A DNA stretch of 64,000 bases from Terriglobia bacterium (lineage in GTDB: Bacteria > Acidobacteriota > Terriglobia > Terriglobales > Acidobacteriaceae): NCBI GenBank assembly GCA_020073465.1, contig JAIQFC010000013.1, forward strand, positions 89,742 to 153,741. Reading direction: 5' to 3'. A program made the position numbers and the translations under genes. Under the pieces are notes generated by a model, which had not been told where the DNA came from, ran no database searches, and saw only the letters and a program-made list of their open reading frames with translations. Positions 17,464-26,708 of the stretch are shown one piece after another (the first letter of the stretch is position 1; every line of letters starts with the position of its first letter).

Positions 17464-18438
17464 CTATACCTGAATCTTGATGATCTTGCGAATTACGAAA
17501 TAGCCAAGAGTCTGTAACGTGATGCCGGCCACCAGCAGCGTGTGGCCGATCGGGTCGGAGAACAATGGACGAATGAAGGCGGGATTCAATAACAACATCA
17601 CAACGACGATGACGGGGGGCATGCCCATCAGCAAGGCCATCGTGAGCCGGCCCTGCGCGGTATATACGCGTACCTGGCGTTGAATCTTGAAGCGTTCGCG
17701 AATCACGTAGGACAAGTTGTCGAGAATCTCGGCAAGATTGCCGCCGGTTTCGCGCTGCAGCATGACCGCCGTCACGAAGAATTTCACGTCCACCAGCGGC
17801 ATCCGGTCGGTGAGATTGAGCAAAGCATCGCGGACCGGCATGCCGAATTTCTGTTCTTCGTAGAGCTTGCGGAACTCGCCGCAAACCGGCTCGGCAACTT
17901 CGTTCGAAATCATTTCCAGCGCAGTGGTGAAGGCATGGCCGGCGCGCACGGCACGCGCCAGGGTGTCGATGGCTTCGGGAAAGAGCTCCTCGAACTTTTC
18001 AAATCGCTTGTTCCGGCGGTAAGAAACGTAGGAGTACGGCAAGAGCAGGCCGATCAACATCGCAAACCAGATGACGGCAGGATTGCTCTGGCTGAAAATG
18101 AGGGCAAGGAAGCCTGCAACAATGCTGGTCGCCACGCACAAGCCAAGAAAGTTGCCGGCACGCAGCGTCATCCCCGCCTGCGCCAGGCTCTTCTGGATTG
18201 CCGAGACGCGTTCGGAGCGGCGCAGTAGGGTATCCAGGGCAGGAATACGGCTGAGTTGCTCGTCGCGCAGCAGCGCGAGCTCCTCCTCCGGAGCACGTTC
18301 GGGAGCCTTCTGGACGGTTGCCAGACGTTCCTTGATGAGGCGCGCACGGGCGCTGCGCTGATCCAGTAGCGAACCCACGGCGAATACTGCGAGGGCGACC
18401 ACTGCAAAGACGAGCAATGCGATGAGGGTTGCTGGCAT
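17464..18438 (-). CDS. tadB: Tad pilus inner-membrane platform protein TadB
   Basis: A 324-residue T2SF/GspF-domain protein. It has an N-terminal helix, a paired helix region at about 100-145, the motif FPEAIDTLARAVRAGHAFTT and the conserved MLQRETGGNLAEILDNLS. Two C-terminal helices close it. Together with TadC it should form the inner-membrane assembly platform driven by the CpaF ATPase. It starts 23 bp after cpaF and is followed two bases later by tadC, so co-translation is likely. Confidence 0.94.
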   Translation of the reverse strand: MPATLIALLVFAVVALAVFAVGSLLDQRSARARLIKERLATVQKAPERAPEEELALLRDEQLSRIPALDTLLRRSERVSAIQKSLAQAGMTLRAGNFLGLCVATSIVAGFLALIFSQSNPAVIWFAMLIGLLLPYSYVSYRRNKRFEKFEELFPEAIDTLARAVRAGHAFTTALEMISNEVAEPVCGEFRKLYEEQKFGMPVRDALLNLTDRMPLVDVKFFVTAVMLQRETGGNLAEILDNLSYVIRERFKIQRQVRVYTAQGRLTMALLMGMPPVIVVVMLLLNPAFIRPLFSDPIGHTLLVAGITLQTLGYFVIRKIIKIQV

Positions 18439-18461
18439 GTTTACAGTACTTCCAAAGCCTA

Positions 18462-19757
18462 TTAAACCTCTGCCTTCGATTCGAACAGCGCGGGACGGAG
18501 CCGCGCACCCGCCGTCGCCAGACGATCGGCGAACTGCGGGCGAACCCCCGTCGCGCGGAATGTTCCGCGCACTTTCCCGCTGTCATCGATACCGGAACGG
18601 TCAAATTCGAAAATGTCGTGCATGGTAGGAGTATCTCCTTCCATGCCGGTGATCTCAGAGATCGTGATGACCTTGCGTGTGCCGTCGGAAAGGCGCGCAA
18701 TCTGCACCACGGCGTGCAGGGCGGCGGCGATCTGCTGCCGCACGGCGCGTTCCGGGATGTTCAGGTTCGCCATCGAGACCATGTTCTCCACACGAGCCAG
18801 GGCGTCGCGCGGCGAGTTGGCGTGCACGGTGGTGAGCGATCCCTCGTGGCCGGTGTTCATGGCCTGCAACATGTCGAAGGCTTCTTCGCCGCGGACCTCG
18901 CCGACCACGATGCGGTCGGGGCGCATACGCAGACTGTTGATGACCAGTTCCCGCTGCCGGACGGCGCCCTTGCCTTCGATATTGGGCGGACGCGTTTCGA
19001 GGCGAACGATGTGCTCCTGCTTCAGCTGCAATTCGGCGGCGTCTTCGATGGTGACAATGCGGTCGGAGTTGGGAATGTAGCCGGAGAGCACGTTGAGCAA
19101 CGTGGTCTTTCCAGCACCAGTTCCCCCGGAGATCAGGATGTTCAGCCGCCCCTTCACCATAGCGGAAAGCAGTTCCAGCATCGACTCGGTGAGCGTGTGG
19201 TTCTCGATCATCTGGCGAGCGGTGACTGGCTCTCGCCCGAAGCGGCGGATAGAGAGACAGGGGCCGTCTATAGCCAGAGGAGGAATGATGGCATTGACAC
19301 GCGATCCGTCGGCGAGGCGGGCGTCGACCATGGGCGAGGATTCGTCCACACGCCGGCCCACGCGCGAGACGATCCGCTCGATGATCTGCATCAGGTGCGA
19401 ATTGTCCTTGAAGGAGAGCCCGGTCAGTTCGAGCTTTCCGGCTCGCTCGATGTAGACGCGGTCGAAGCGGTTTACCAGAATGTCGGAGATGCTGTGATCT
19501 TTGAGCAGCGGTTCGAGCGGGCCCAACCCGAAAATCTCATCGAGAATTTCGCGCGAGAGTCTTTCGCGCTCCGCGAAGCTGAGAGGGACGACCTCGCTGT
19601 TGACGGCGTTGCGAATGACGACCAGGACTTCGTCGCGGGCGGAGTCGCCGGAGGTCTTGCCCAGTTTTTCCAGGTCGAGACGGTCGAGAATCTTGCGATG
19701 CAGGTCAGCCTTTACCTGCTGATACTCGGCGCGCTCGAAGGATTGGAGATTTGCCAT
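18462..19757 (-). CDS. cpaF: Tad pilus assembly ATPase CpaF/TadA
   Basis: A 431-residue secretion ATPase that powers Flp pilus extension and probably retraction. The N-terminal helical domain is followed by the [13 protein letters not shown] segment. The RecA-like core has Walker [10 protein letters not shown] (Lys217), an Asp box, Walker B ([19 protein letters not shown]) and the His-box region [18 protein letters not shown]. It starts six bases after cpaE and belongs to the same operon. Confidence 0.96.
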   Translation of the reverse strand: MANLQSFERAEYQQVKADLHRKILDRLDLEKLGKTSGDSARDEVLVVIRNAVNSEVVPLSFAERERLSREILDEIFGLGPLEPLLKDHSISDILVNRFDRVYIERAGKLELTGLSFKDNSHLMQIIERIVSRVGRRVDESSPMVDARLADGSRVNAIIPPLAIDGPCLSIRRFGREPVTARQMIENHTLTESMLELLSAMVKGRLNILISGGTGAGKTTLLNVLSGYIPNSDRIVTIEDAAELQLKQEHIVRLETRPPNIEGKGAVRQRELVINSLRMRPDRIVVGEVRGEEAFDMLQAMNTGHEGSLTTVHANSPRDALARVENMVSMANLNIPERAVRQQIAAALHAVVQIARLSDGTRKVITISEITGMEGDTPTMHDIFEFDRSGIDDSGKVRGTFRATGVRPQFADRLATAGARLRPALFESKAEV

Positions 19758-19763
19758 AAACTC

Positions 19764-20936
19764 TTATACCGACTTAAACAACGACCACGTGGCCCGCTTC
19801 GTGTCGACGTCATTGCGGGTCAGTTCCGCGGCCAACCCCGCAAAGCAGCGGGCAATCTCGGTGTGGCTTTGCTCCATCAGCGGCGTTCCGCGGTCGATCG
19901 CCGTCGATACCGCAAAGTACTGGTTCGGGACGCGCCACAGAAGCTTGGCTCCGGCGGCGGTCTCAGCATCCTCTTCACTGAAGCCGGGCACTTTGCGGAA
20001 ACGGTTCAGAACGAGGCGTAAGCGCTCTCGGCTGCCGGTTTCTCCCAGGTATTGCTGAACGCGGGCGGCGCTCCACAGCGAGGCCACGTCGGCGCAAGCG
20101 ACCAGCAAGACGCACTCCGAGAGGTTCGCGATGAGCCGGCTGCAAGCGTCGAATCGCGTCGAAACATCCACGACGACGTAACGATAATGAGTCACCAGCA
20201 TGTCGAACAGGCGAACGAATTCTGCCGTCGAGGGATCGATCGCCGCGGGAACGTTGGCGCCGGCCAGCAATTGCAGTCCGCCGTTGTGGCGCGTCATGAA
20301 GCTTTCGAGCAGGGAACCGTCCATGCGGTGAAGGTTGCGCGTGGCATCGCTGACGCTGAAAACAGGTTTGACGTTCAGATGCAGCGCCGCATGGCCCAGA
20401 GGCGCAAGGTCGACGAGCGCGGTTTGCCCGTGTGACGACTGCAGTGCCAGCGCAAGGTTCACGGCGACGGTCGTGGCCCCACTTCCGCCCTTGGCATTGA
20501 TGACCGAGAACACTTTTCCGCGCGGGCCTTCCTGGCGAACGCGCCGCTGCGCCGTCGTGAGACGCACAAAGGCTTCGAGCAGATCGGTCGTGGTGGTCGG
20601 GCGCTCGATGAACTCGCGCGCGCCGGCACGCATGGCATTCACGATGACCTGCGGCTGGCTGAGACTGCCGATGGCGAACAGGGCAGATTCTGGCATCTCC
20701 TGATGCAGCAGTTCGATAGCGCGCAGAGCCAGCGAGGGATTGTCGGCGGGGATGTCGACCAGGGTCACATCGGGGTTGGCGGCACGGACGCGGCGCGTCA
20801 CCGGATCAGCCGCCGCTACCGGAAAAGTGGCACAGGTATGTACCGTACGGGCCACACTGGTGCCATCGACCAGCACCTGCAGAACCGTGCGCTGCTCGTT
20901 GTCGGTGGCGACGATGACGACTGAAAGCTCCGGCAT
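19764..20936 (-). CDS. cpaE: Tad pilus localisation ATPase CpaE/TadZ
   Basis: A 390-residue protein with an N-terminal receiver-like domain (about 1-125) and a ParA/MinD-type ATPase domain. The deviant Walker A reads VINAKGGSGATTVAVNLA. CpaE/TadZ proteins mark the cell-pole site where the Tad machine assembles. Downstream motifs include VDLAPLGHAALHL and RYVVVDVSTRFD. It lies 70 bp after the secretin gene and six bases before cpaF. Confidence 0.9.
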   Translation of the reverse strand: MPELSVVIVATDNEQRTVLQVLVDGTSVARTVHTCATFPVAAADPVTRRVRAANPDVTLVDIPADNPSLALRAIELLHQEMPESALFAIGSLSQPQVIVNAMRAGAREFIERPTTTTDLLEAFVRLTTAQRRVRQEGPRGKVFSVINAKGGSGATTVAVNLALALQSSHGQTALVDLAPLGHAALHLNVKPVFSVSDATRNLHRMDGSLLESFMTRHNGGLQLLAGANVPAAIDPSTAEFVRLFDMLVTHYRYVVVDVSTRFDACSRLIANLSECVLLVACADVASLWSAARVQQYLGETGSRERLRLVLNRFRKVPGFSEEDAETAAGAKLLWRVPNQYFAVSTAIDRGTPLMEQSHTEIARCFAGLAAELTRNDVDTKRATWSLFKSV

Positions 20937-21006
20937 ATCTCCTGCTTCTAAGCTTCTAAAAAACCTGTCAACACATTCGGACTCGCGTCCGGTTGCTCAG
21001 CAAATG

Positions 21007-22422
21007 CTATTTCCCAAGCGGCTTGTCAGGCTTGTCGAACTTATCGTTCTGCATGAACGGCTTCGGATTGCTCGGCAACGCAGGTGGTTCGGTGTTAGGC
21101 GAGATCCGGCGCACGGTGCACAAGACCATCAACTCGGAATGGCTCTTCTGCGCGCTCTTGCTGCGAAAGAAATTGCCCAGGATGGGGATGTCGCCCAGTC
21201 CCGGAATCTTGTTGTAAATGTCGGTGACACGGTTATCCATCAAGCCGGCGATGACGAAACTCTGACCGTCCTGCAATTCAAATTCGGTCTCCGCTTTGCG
21301 CGTGCTCAGCGCGGGGACGGTGAAACCGGAAATGGTGAGCGCATTGGCGAAATCCAGCGTGCTAACCTCGGGAGCCACGACCAGGTGAATGTTGCCATTC
21401 GGCATGATAACGGGGGTGAACTCCAGCTTGACACCGAACTCCTTGAACGAGATCGTCACTGCTGTAAAGCCCGCACCCGGTTGCACGATGGGAAACGGGA
21501 ACTGACCGCCGGCGAGAAAGCTGGCCTTCTTGCCGTTGACCGCGATCAGATTTGGCTCAGCGAGGATTTGCAGCAGGTTCTTGGTTTGGAGTGCCTCGAT
21601 CACGGCGCCAAAGTGAATATCGGGTCGAAACAGAAAGAGGTTCAGGACGTTGTTGATGGTTTCGTTGACCTGCATTGGGCCGCTCTGACCCGTGGTCTGC
21701 TGGATCTGCTGCTGGTTGAAACCCCCGTATTGGCCAGTTGTGCCTGTCCCCACAAAATTCCCGGCGCCTGAGGAAACGAAGTTGGTGCCCAACTGCGTGA
21801 GCGCGGAGCGGTCGACTTCGGCGAACTTTACCTGCAGCAAAACCTCCTGAGCGCCAACGGGTCCAAAGGTGAGCACGTTGACCACTCTTGGCGAATAGGC
21901 TGTCGCGAGTTCACCAGCGCGCTTGGCGACATCCTCGGTGGACACGTGCCCTGAGAGAACAATGGCAGCGCGAGAAGGAGTGACGGTGATCCGCTCCTCG
22001 GGAAAGACGCGGTGTTCTTCTTCCGCACAGGCGCTGACGTCGACGTCCACGCGAAGGTCGAAGCTGCGCGAGCGCTCAAGTTCGTCCCAGATCAGAAGCG
22101 AAACCTCGCCAGGAGCGCGCCCATGGACCAGAATCTGTGTCGGGGTGATGACGGTAGCGTAGGCGATGGCGGGTTCGGTGACGGAGATGCGCTTCAGACG
22201 CTCGGTTGTGTTGATCAGCAGAGACTTGCCCACCATCACACGTAATGGGGCCGCGCCTTGCGGTTGCTGAGACTGTGCGGGCAGAGTCGTGGTCTGGGTG
22301 CTCGTCGGTGTGGAAGGGCTTTGTGACGGGTCCGCGGTGCCGGTCTGCTGCAGAACCTCAGACCACGCAGGCAACGCGAGGGCGACAGCAAACACCAGGG
22401 TGAGCGGCGTACGAACGTTCAT
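21007..22422 (-). CDS. cpaC: Tad pilus outer-membrane secretin CpaC/RcpA
   Basis: A 471-residue secretin that should form the outer-membrane pore for Flp pili. The signal peptide (LTLVFAVALALPAWS) is followed by the pilus secretin N-domain (GKSLLINTTERLKRISV, then ILVHGRAPGEVSLLIWD), a BON-like segment and the secretin core (LLQILAEPNLIAVNGKKASF, GGQFPFPI, VIAGLMDN, PGLGDIPILGNFFRS). ATG 22422 is chosen because AGAGGA lies nine bases upstream; an ORF extension to 22500 runs into the cpaB end. Confidence 0.94.
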   Translation of the reverse strand: MNVRTPLTLVFAVALALPAWSEVLQQTGTADPSQSPSTPTSTQTTTLPAQSQQPQGAAPLRVMVGKSLLINTTERLKRISVTEPAIAYATVITPTQILVHGRAPGEVSLLIWDELERSRSFDLRVDVDVSACAEEEHRVFPEERITVTPSRAAIVLSGHVSTEDVAKRAGELATAYSPRVVNVLTFGPVGAQEVLLQVKFAEVDRSALTQLGTNFVSSGAGNFVGTGTTGQYGGFNQQQIQQTTGQSGPMQVNETINNVLNLFLFRPDIHFGAVIEALQTKNLLQILAEPNLIAVNGKKASFLAGGQFPFPIVQPGAGFTAVTISFKEFGVKLEFTPVIMPNGNIHLVVAPEVSTLDFANALTISGFTVPALSTRKAETEFELQDGQSFVIAGLMDNRVTDIYNKIPGLGDIPILGNFFRSKSAQKSHSELMVLCTVRRISPNTEPPALPSNPKPFMQNDKFDKPDKPLGK

Positions 22423-22496
22423 CTTCAGATTCCTCTCCCATGAGGAAACTCGGAGTGTTTGTTCATCAAGCTTGGGGGATCGACCCCTGTTCTCGA

Positions 22497-23360
22497 TCAC
22501 TTCACCTCGGAACCATCTTCTGCGAATTTGTGCAATTCGGGCTTTTTGTCGCCCTGGTAGACCTCGACGCTGAGGACCGTGGGGTTGGGCGGAGTCGCCT
22601 CAACTTTCTTCTTGACCGTGTGGATGTGAGGAACCGGTGCCGGATTCGCCGTCGGGGTTCCTCCCTTGTAAAGGCCCTTCGCATTGGAAGCCGCGACTTC
22701 ATCTTGTCGCGTGTCGAGCGGATTGCGCAAGGAAAGTTGAATGTGTCCCTCGGAACTGGCGAGCGTCAGGCGCTGGGCATCATCGGGCGAAACCAGGAGC
22801 GTGATGACGGGTGTGTTTTGGGCTTCCCCGGTCGAGGTGCGCTCGAGAGTGTGTCCAGACGCGATGACTGCGACATTCTGGAGTACCGTTGTCGTCTGCT
22901 GCTCGCTTCCGCCATTTGGGGTTCCTGTCAGCAGCACATCGACGCGCGTGCCCGGAGTTACAAACCCAGCTACCGACACTACTTCATTGACGCGCACTGA
23001 AACGGCCCTCATCCCCGGAGGGATCAATGAAGGCAGACCGGCGCCGGCGTTCTCCTGGGCTAACTTCGTCGGCAACACGAATTCGCCCTTGGCAATGGGG
23101 ACAACAACTCCGCGGCCGAGAACCTGGGAACGTTTGCTGTAGGCTCCCGTGGGCAGGCTGGTAGGCGGAAACTTGACCAGACGCACGTCGTGCTCCTCGA
23201 CCTTGGAGCCGACCTGAATGTCATTGGCGGCAACCACGACGTCAACGCCAGACTCGGTGGAGGGGCCGCGGGACTGCAAATTCCTGTAGACCAGAACACT
23301 GACGAAAGCGCCCAGAGCCAGGGCGAGAACTCCGATCATCAGTAAACGGTTGCGATTCAT
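22497..23360 (-). CDS. cpaB: Flp pilus assembly protein CpaB/RcpC
   Basis: A 287-residue periplasmic protein anchored by one N-terminal helix (LMIGVLALALGAFVSVLVY). It has a SAF domain (VVVAANDIQVGSKVEEHDV, then GVVVPIAKGEFVL) and the RcpC domain (GMRAVSVRVNEVVSVAGFV with TPGTRVDVLL). CpaB is thought to gate or stabilise the CpaC secretin. It lies between flp and cpaC on the same strand. Confidence 0.94.
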   Translation of the reverse strand: MNRNRLLMIGVLALALGAFVSVLVYRNLQSRGPSTESGVDVVVAANDIQVGSKVEEHDVRLVKFPPTSLPTGAYSKRSQVLGRGVVVPIAKGEFVLPTKLAQENAGAGLPSLIPPGMRAVSVRVNEVVSVAGFVTPGTRVDVLLTGTPNGGSEQQTTTVLQNVAVIASGHTLERTSTGEAQNTPVITLLVSPDDAQRLTLASSEGHIQLSLRNPLDTRQDEVAASNAKGLYKGGTPTANPAPVPHIHTVKKKVEATPPNPTVLSVEVYQGDKKPELHKFAEDGSEVK

Positions 23361-23436
23361 GATGCTCCCTCAAAAAGTACAGAATATCCTTCCGCGTCTG
23401 CTACTCACCTGCAATGATCCGTGCCAATGACCGAGC

Positions 23437-23595
23437 CTACTGGATGGAACTGGCCACGGCCGAGAAAACATTACTTGCATTGGTGCCGATGAGCCGGATT
23501 GTGCCCACCACAATCACTAGGATCACTGCCAGCATAACTGCATACTCGGCAATGTCTTGGCCCTCATCGGACCACAGCTTGCGAATGTGCTGCAT
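23437..23595 (-). CDS. flp: Flp/TadA-type major pilin
   Basis: A 52-residue prepilin, the likely main subunit of the Flp pilus. The short basic leader ends at Gly in SDEGQDIAEYAVMLAVILV. A type IV-like prepilin peptidase should cut after that Gly, leaving the conserved Glu five residues in. The rest is one hydrophobic helix and a short Ser/Ala tail. ATG 23595 is preceded by GGAGG about ten bases upstream; a longer frame to 23676 would destroy the leader. First gene of the Tad operon. Confidence 0.93.
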   Translation of the reverse strand: MQHIRKLWSDEGQDIAEYAVMLAVILVIVVGTIRLIGTNASNVFSAVASSIQ

Positions 23596-23904
23596 AGCCC
23601 TTTGACCTCCCTCGAACCCCAATCTGAAGACGAGTTGTAGCCTGTGGCATCTCCCCGCTTGCTGCCTGGATAGCACCCGTGCATGTGGGCACCACTCTGG
23701 TGGTACGTACGGCTCTAAGCTGTGGGGGAGATTGGCCCACTCGACACCCCATAATACCCCGCAAGATGCCCGCTGGGGTGTATTTTATTGCATACCTCCA
23801 CGGGTATTCTCGCAGTTGCTATGGCGGAAATTATCCCCTGATTTCCTGCTATATAAGGGAATTTGGGTCGTTTTTCCGGCTTTGATGGGGTCGTCTTGGG
23901 CAAT
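23596..23904 (-). promoter_or_regulatory. Leader and probable promoter region of the Tad operon
   Basis: This 309-bp gap is more AT-rich than its surroundings and contains no supported gene. It holds a small hairpin (ACCAC-TCTG-GTGGT near 23692) and AT-rich segments at about 23780-23790 and 23850-23860 that could serve as promoter elements for flp. No -35/-10 pair could be assigned with confidence. Confidence 0.4.
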
Positions 23905-25359
23905 CTAACGCTGGAGTCTTACGAAGATGGCCGCCTTGGGATCTTCGTAACTGAGTGCCCAGCCCGGAGAGCGTCTAAGCCCCGTGGCCAGAGCGGAATC
24001 TGGAGGAACAATCACGCTGGCGATCCCCCAATGCGCCAGGGTTCGTTGCCAGTCCTGCTTCAGTTGGTAGGTGTCGGCGAATTGCTGGTGCAGCGCTTCC
24101 CCATAGACGTCGGCGCGGCCGTCGATGAAGACCGGGGTTTGCGGATACAGCCGCCAGATCAGATATCCGCCCCAGTCGTAGTGGTTGAAGATCGGCCCCG
24201 GGGCAGGGTGGGTCTCCAGAAAAGTGACGGCGGCGCTGGGGAAGTGCTCGGCTTCGGATAGAGGCTGCCGACGAATGACCCGCGCGATGTGGATGCCCAC
24301 AAATGCGGCCGTGAAGAGCAGGAGTCCAGCATTGAGGAATCGAACCGCGGGGAAAGTTAGGCGAGCTGGAGCTTGAGGCCTGGGCGCTGCCTTTTTCGCC
24401 AGCGACTTCGAAATGATCGGCACGGCAATCAGCACGAAGAATGGAATCATGCGGACCGCTGACAGCGCGGCCGCCGTCGCGGCCAGGAGAAGCACCATCT
24501 CTCTGGCCCGCACGCGAGTGTTTGACCACGCCAGGACCGCAACCGTGACCAACAGCAGAACCAGGAAAGGAAGGTAGTCGAGGCGGTGGAAATTGGGAGA
24601 TGCCCACTCGACGATGTAGTTCTGCATGGCCTTGGAGCGCAACGTCTCAAACGGATAGGAGTACATTCGGGCGCCATACGGGTTGAGCGGAACCACCAGC
24701 AGGTTGAGTACGAGAGTCGCCATCAACGCGCGAAGCCGGAGGTTGGGAGTTGCCGCGGCGTGCTGACCCAACCGGTGTTCCAAAAACTCTCCAATCAGGG
24801 AAAGGGCCACCAACACTATGGCGAGGGCAAAACCGGCGTGGAGGTTCACCCACAAAAGCATGATGGGGATGGTCCACCAGAGGAGCTTCCTGTTGTGTTT
24901 GGAGCGCTCAAGGATCCACAGCCACAGACTGGTGAGGAGTAGCGAGAGAATCTGTGGACGCACTCCCCAAACCGGTATGGTCGCCCACGCTCCCGCGAGT
25001 GTCAGAATGCCGGCGAGGTATCGCCTCCCAGAGCAGCGCAGGAATAGGACAAGAAATGACGCCGCGACGATTGCCGCAAACACAACGATGAGCCCGCCCC
25101 ATCCGGCGGAACGATAGATGCCGTAGAGACCCAGATCGGTGAGCCATTCGTGAGCGACCCAGGGTGCGCCGGCACGAGTGTAGGAGAACGGATCTGCATG
25201 CGGGATCGTGCGGTGTGCTGCGATATACTCACCGGTCCTCAGGTGCCACCAGACGTCCGGATCGACCACGTTGCGGGCGGCCATCGCGAACCATCCGATA
25301 GTAAGGATGGCTGCAAATACGTGACGGCGCTGAAGCAAATTCTTCACCGAAGCTAGCAT
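23905..25359 (-). CDS. Polytopic membrane protein, GT-C-like, paralogue of the 10286-11929 gene
   Basis: A 484-residue protein with about ten membrane helices. The first periplasmic loop (DPDVWWHLRTGEYIAAHRT, then WVAHEWLTDLGLYG) carries an early Asp as GT-C enzymes often do. A C-terminal soluble domain has YDWGGYLIWRLYP and VFIDGRADVYGEALHQQF. It matches the protein at 10286-11929 throughout but lacks the repeat-encoded insert. Sugar or lipid substrate unknown. It is divergent from the DUF2029-type gene at 25440 and opens a run of membrane proteins. Confidence 0.82.
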   Translation of the reverse strand: MLASVKNLLQRRHVFAAILTIGWFAMAARNVVDPDVWWHLRTGEYIAAHRTIPHADPFSYTRAGAPWVAHEWLTDLGLYGIYRSAGWGGLIVVFAAIVAASFLVLFLRCSGRRYLAGILTLAGAWATIPVWGVRPQILSLLLTSLWLWILERSKHNRKLLWWTIPIMLLWVNLHAGFALAIVLVALSLIGEFLEHRLGQHAAATPNLRLRALMATLVLNLLVVPLNPYGARMYSYPFETLRSKAMQNYIVEWASPNFHRLDYLPFLVLLLVTVAVLAWSNTRVRAREMVLLLAATAAALSAVRMIPFFVLIAVPIISKSLAKKAAPRPQAPARLTFPAVRFLNAGLLLFTAAFVGIHIARVIRRQPLSEAEHFPSAAVTFLETHPAPGPIFNHYDWGGYLIWRLYPQTPVFIDGRADVYGEALHQQFADTYQLKQDWQRTLAHWGIASVIVPPDSALATGLRRSPGWALSYEDPKAAIFVRLQR

Positions 25360-25439
25360 GATACTGTTCGGGGCCTACCGGCAGTGTAGAATCGCGTCGT
25401 TTTTCGTACCGCAGCCAGATCGCCACAGTACGGTTCGCT

Positions 25440-26666
25440 ATGAGAATTGCCCATCTCAGACTCGCGGGGTTGCTCTACCTGTCGAGTGTCCTGGTGATCC
25501 ATGCGGCGGTTTTGTGGAATGTTAGAACCCTGATCGGGAAGGGATACCCGGACTTCACCATCTACTACACTGCCGGAACCATCGTCCGCCAAGGGATGGG
25601 CCACAGCCTGTATGACGATGCGGTACAGTTCAAAGTGCAGCGGGGATTTGCGCCGGATGTCGCGACCCGCTTGGGCGCGCTTCCTTTTAACCACCCGCCG
25701 TTCGAGGCCCTCTTTTTTGTCCCTCTCACCTGCTTTTCTTATCGCACAGCGTACTGGCTGTGGGCGCTTGCGAACCTGGCGATGCTGGCTGGCTTGCCTA
25801 GCTTGCTCCGGCCCTATGTTCCTTTGCTAGGGAGGTTCCCCGCGCCACTATGGACTTTGGTCAGTCTCGGCTTATTCCCCATCTTTTTTGCGCTCCTCCA
25901 GGGACAGGATGCCATTCTCCTCCTGTTTCTCTACGGACTCGTATTCGTATCGCTGAAGAAGGAACGCCCCGTTTCCGCCGGTGTATGGCTCGCCTGTGGA
26001 CTGTTCAAATTTCATCTTGTGCTGCCGTTTCTGTTCCTGCTGCTGGTTCGAGGGAAAAAGCGGTCTCTATATGGCTTCTTGGCGGTTGCCGCAATTCTGG
26101 GCGTTGTCTCCGTCGCGGCGGTCGGAGTTCAGCAAATGCTTTCCTACCCGCGCTATGTCCTGGGCCTTGAGGAAACGATGGCAAGGGGAGCAATTATGCC
26201 ATCCGACATGCCGAACCTGCGGGGCATTCTTTACGTCATGGCATCGGGCCTGCGGTACTTCGACATCTTTGTCGTGGCCATTTCGGTGGTGTTGTTTGCT
26301 CTGGCTGCGTGGATCTCGCATTCGTCGGACGAAAATGCAGATGACTTGAGCTTCTCCCTGGCGGTACTCGCAACCGTTTTGGTGAGCTATCACGGGTTGG
26401 GATACGATCTCTGCGTGCTCACACTTCCGGCCCTGCTGCTTGTGGGATGGCTTTTAAGGGAAGGCAAGTCTGGCAAGTGGACGCGCGCAGCGCTCATCGC
26501 CGGACTGACAATCTTACTTTTCTCCCCTCTGCAACTGGTTCTCTTAATGCGCTACAACCGGCTGGCGTGGCTGGGCTGGGCCGTGCTGCTTTGTTTCGGC
26601 GGAGTAGCCGGAGAACTGAGATCGCGAGCTCAACCAAAGCACGCTGCCCAATCTGCCGCGGTCTAG
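25440..26666 (+). CDS. DUF2029 (GT87-like) integral membrane glycosyltransferase candidate
   Basis: A 408-residue protein with about ten helices. The first loop has DFTIYYTAGTIVRQGMGHSLYD, the usual GT87 pattern with an acidic residue, here split across one segment. NHPPFEALFFVPL follows, then the LQGQDAILLLFL and GLFKFHLVLPFLFLLL helices. GT87 members include polyprenyl-phosphate-mannose-dependent mannosyltransferases in actinobacteria, so a lipid-linked sugar transfer role is plausible. It is followed 42 bp later by a PAP2-family gene on the same strand. Confidence 0.82.
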   Translation: MRIAHLRLAGLLYLSSVLVIHAAVLWNVRTLIGKGYPDFTIYYTAGTIVRQGMGHSLYDDAVQFKVQRGFAPDVATRLGALPFNHPPFEALFFVPLTCFSYRTAYWLWALANLAMLAGLPSLLRPYVPLLGRFPAPLWTLVSLGLFPIFFALLQGQDAILLLFLYGLVFVSLKKERPVSAGVWLACGLFKFHLVLPFLFLLLVRGKKRSLYGFLAVAAILGVVSVAAVGVQQMLSYPRYVLGLEETMARGAIMPSDMPNLRGILYVMASGLRYFDIFVVAISVVLFALAAWISHSSDENADDLSFSLAVLATVLVSYHGLGYDLCVLTLPALLLVGWLLREGKSGKWTRAALIAGLTILLFSPLQLVLLMRYNRLAWLGWAVLLCFGGVAGELRSRAQPKHAAQSAAV

Positions 26667-26708
26667 TTGCGTCAACATATGGATTGAGCCGGAGGATCCT
26701 GCCCGGGA

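Noticed and set aside
18429..20021. 530-codon plus-strand frame across the Tad genes
   Set aside because: Antisense to cpaF and tadB, which have clear family motifs; the opposite frame shows none.
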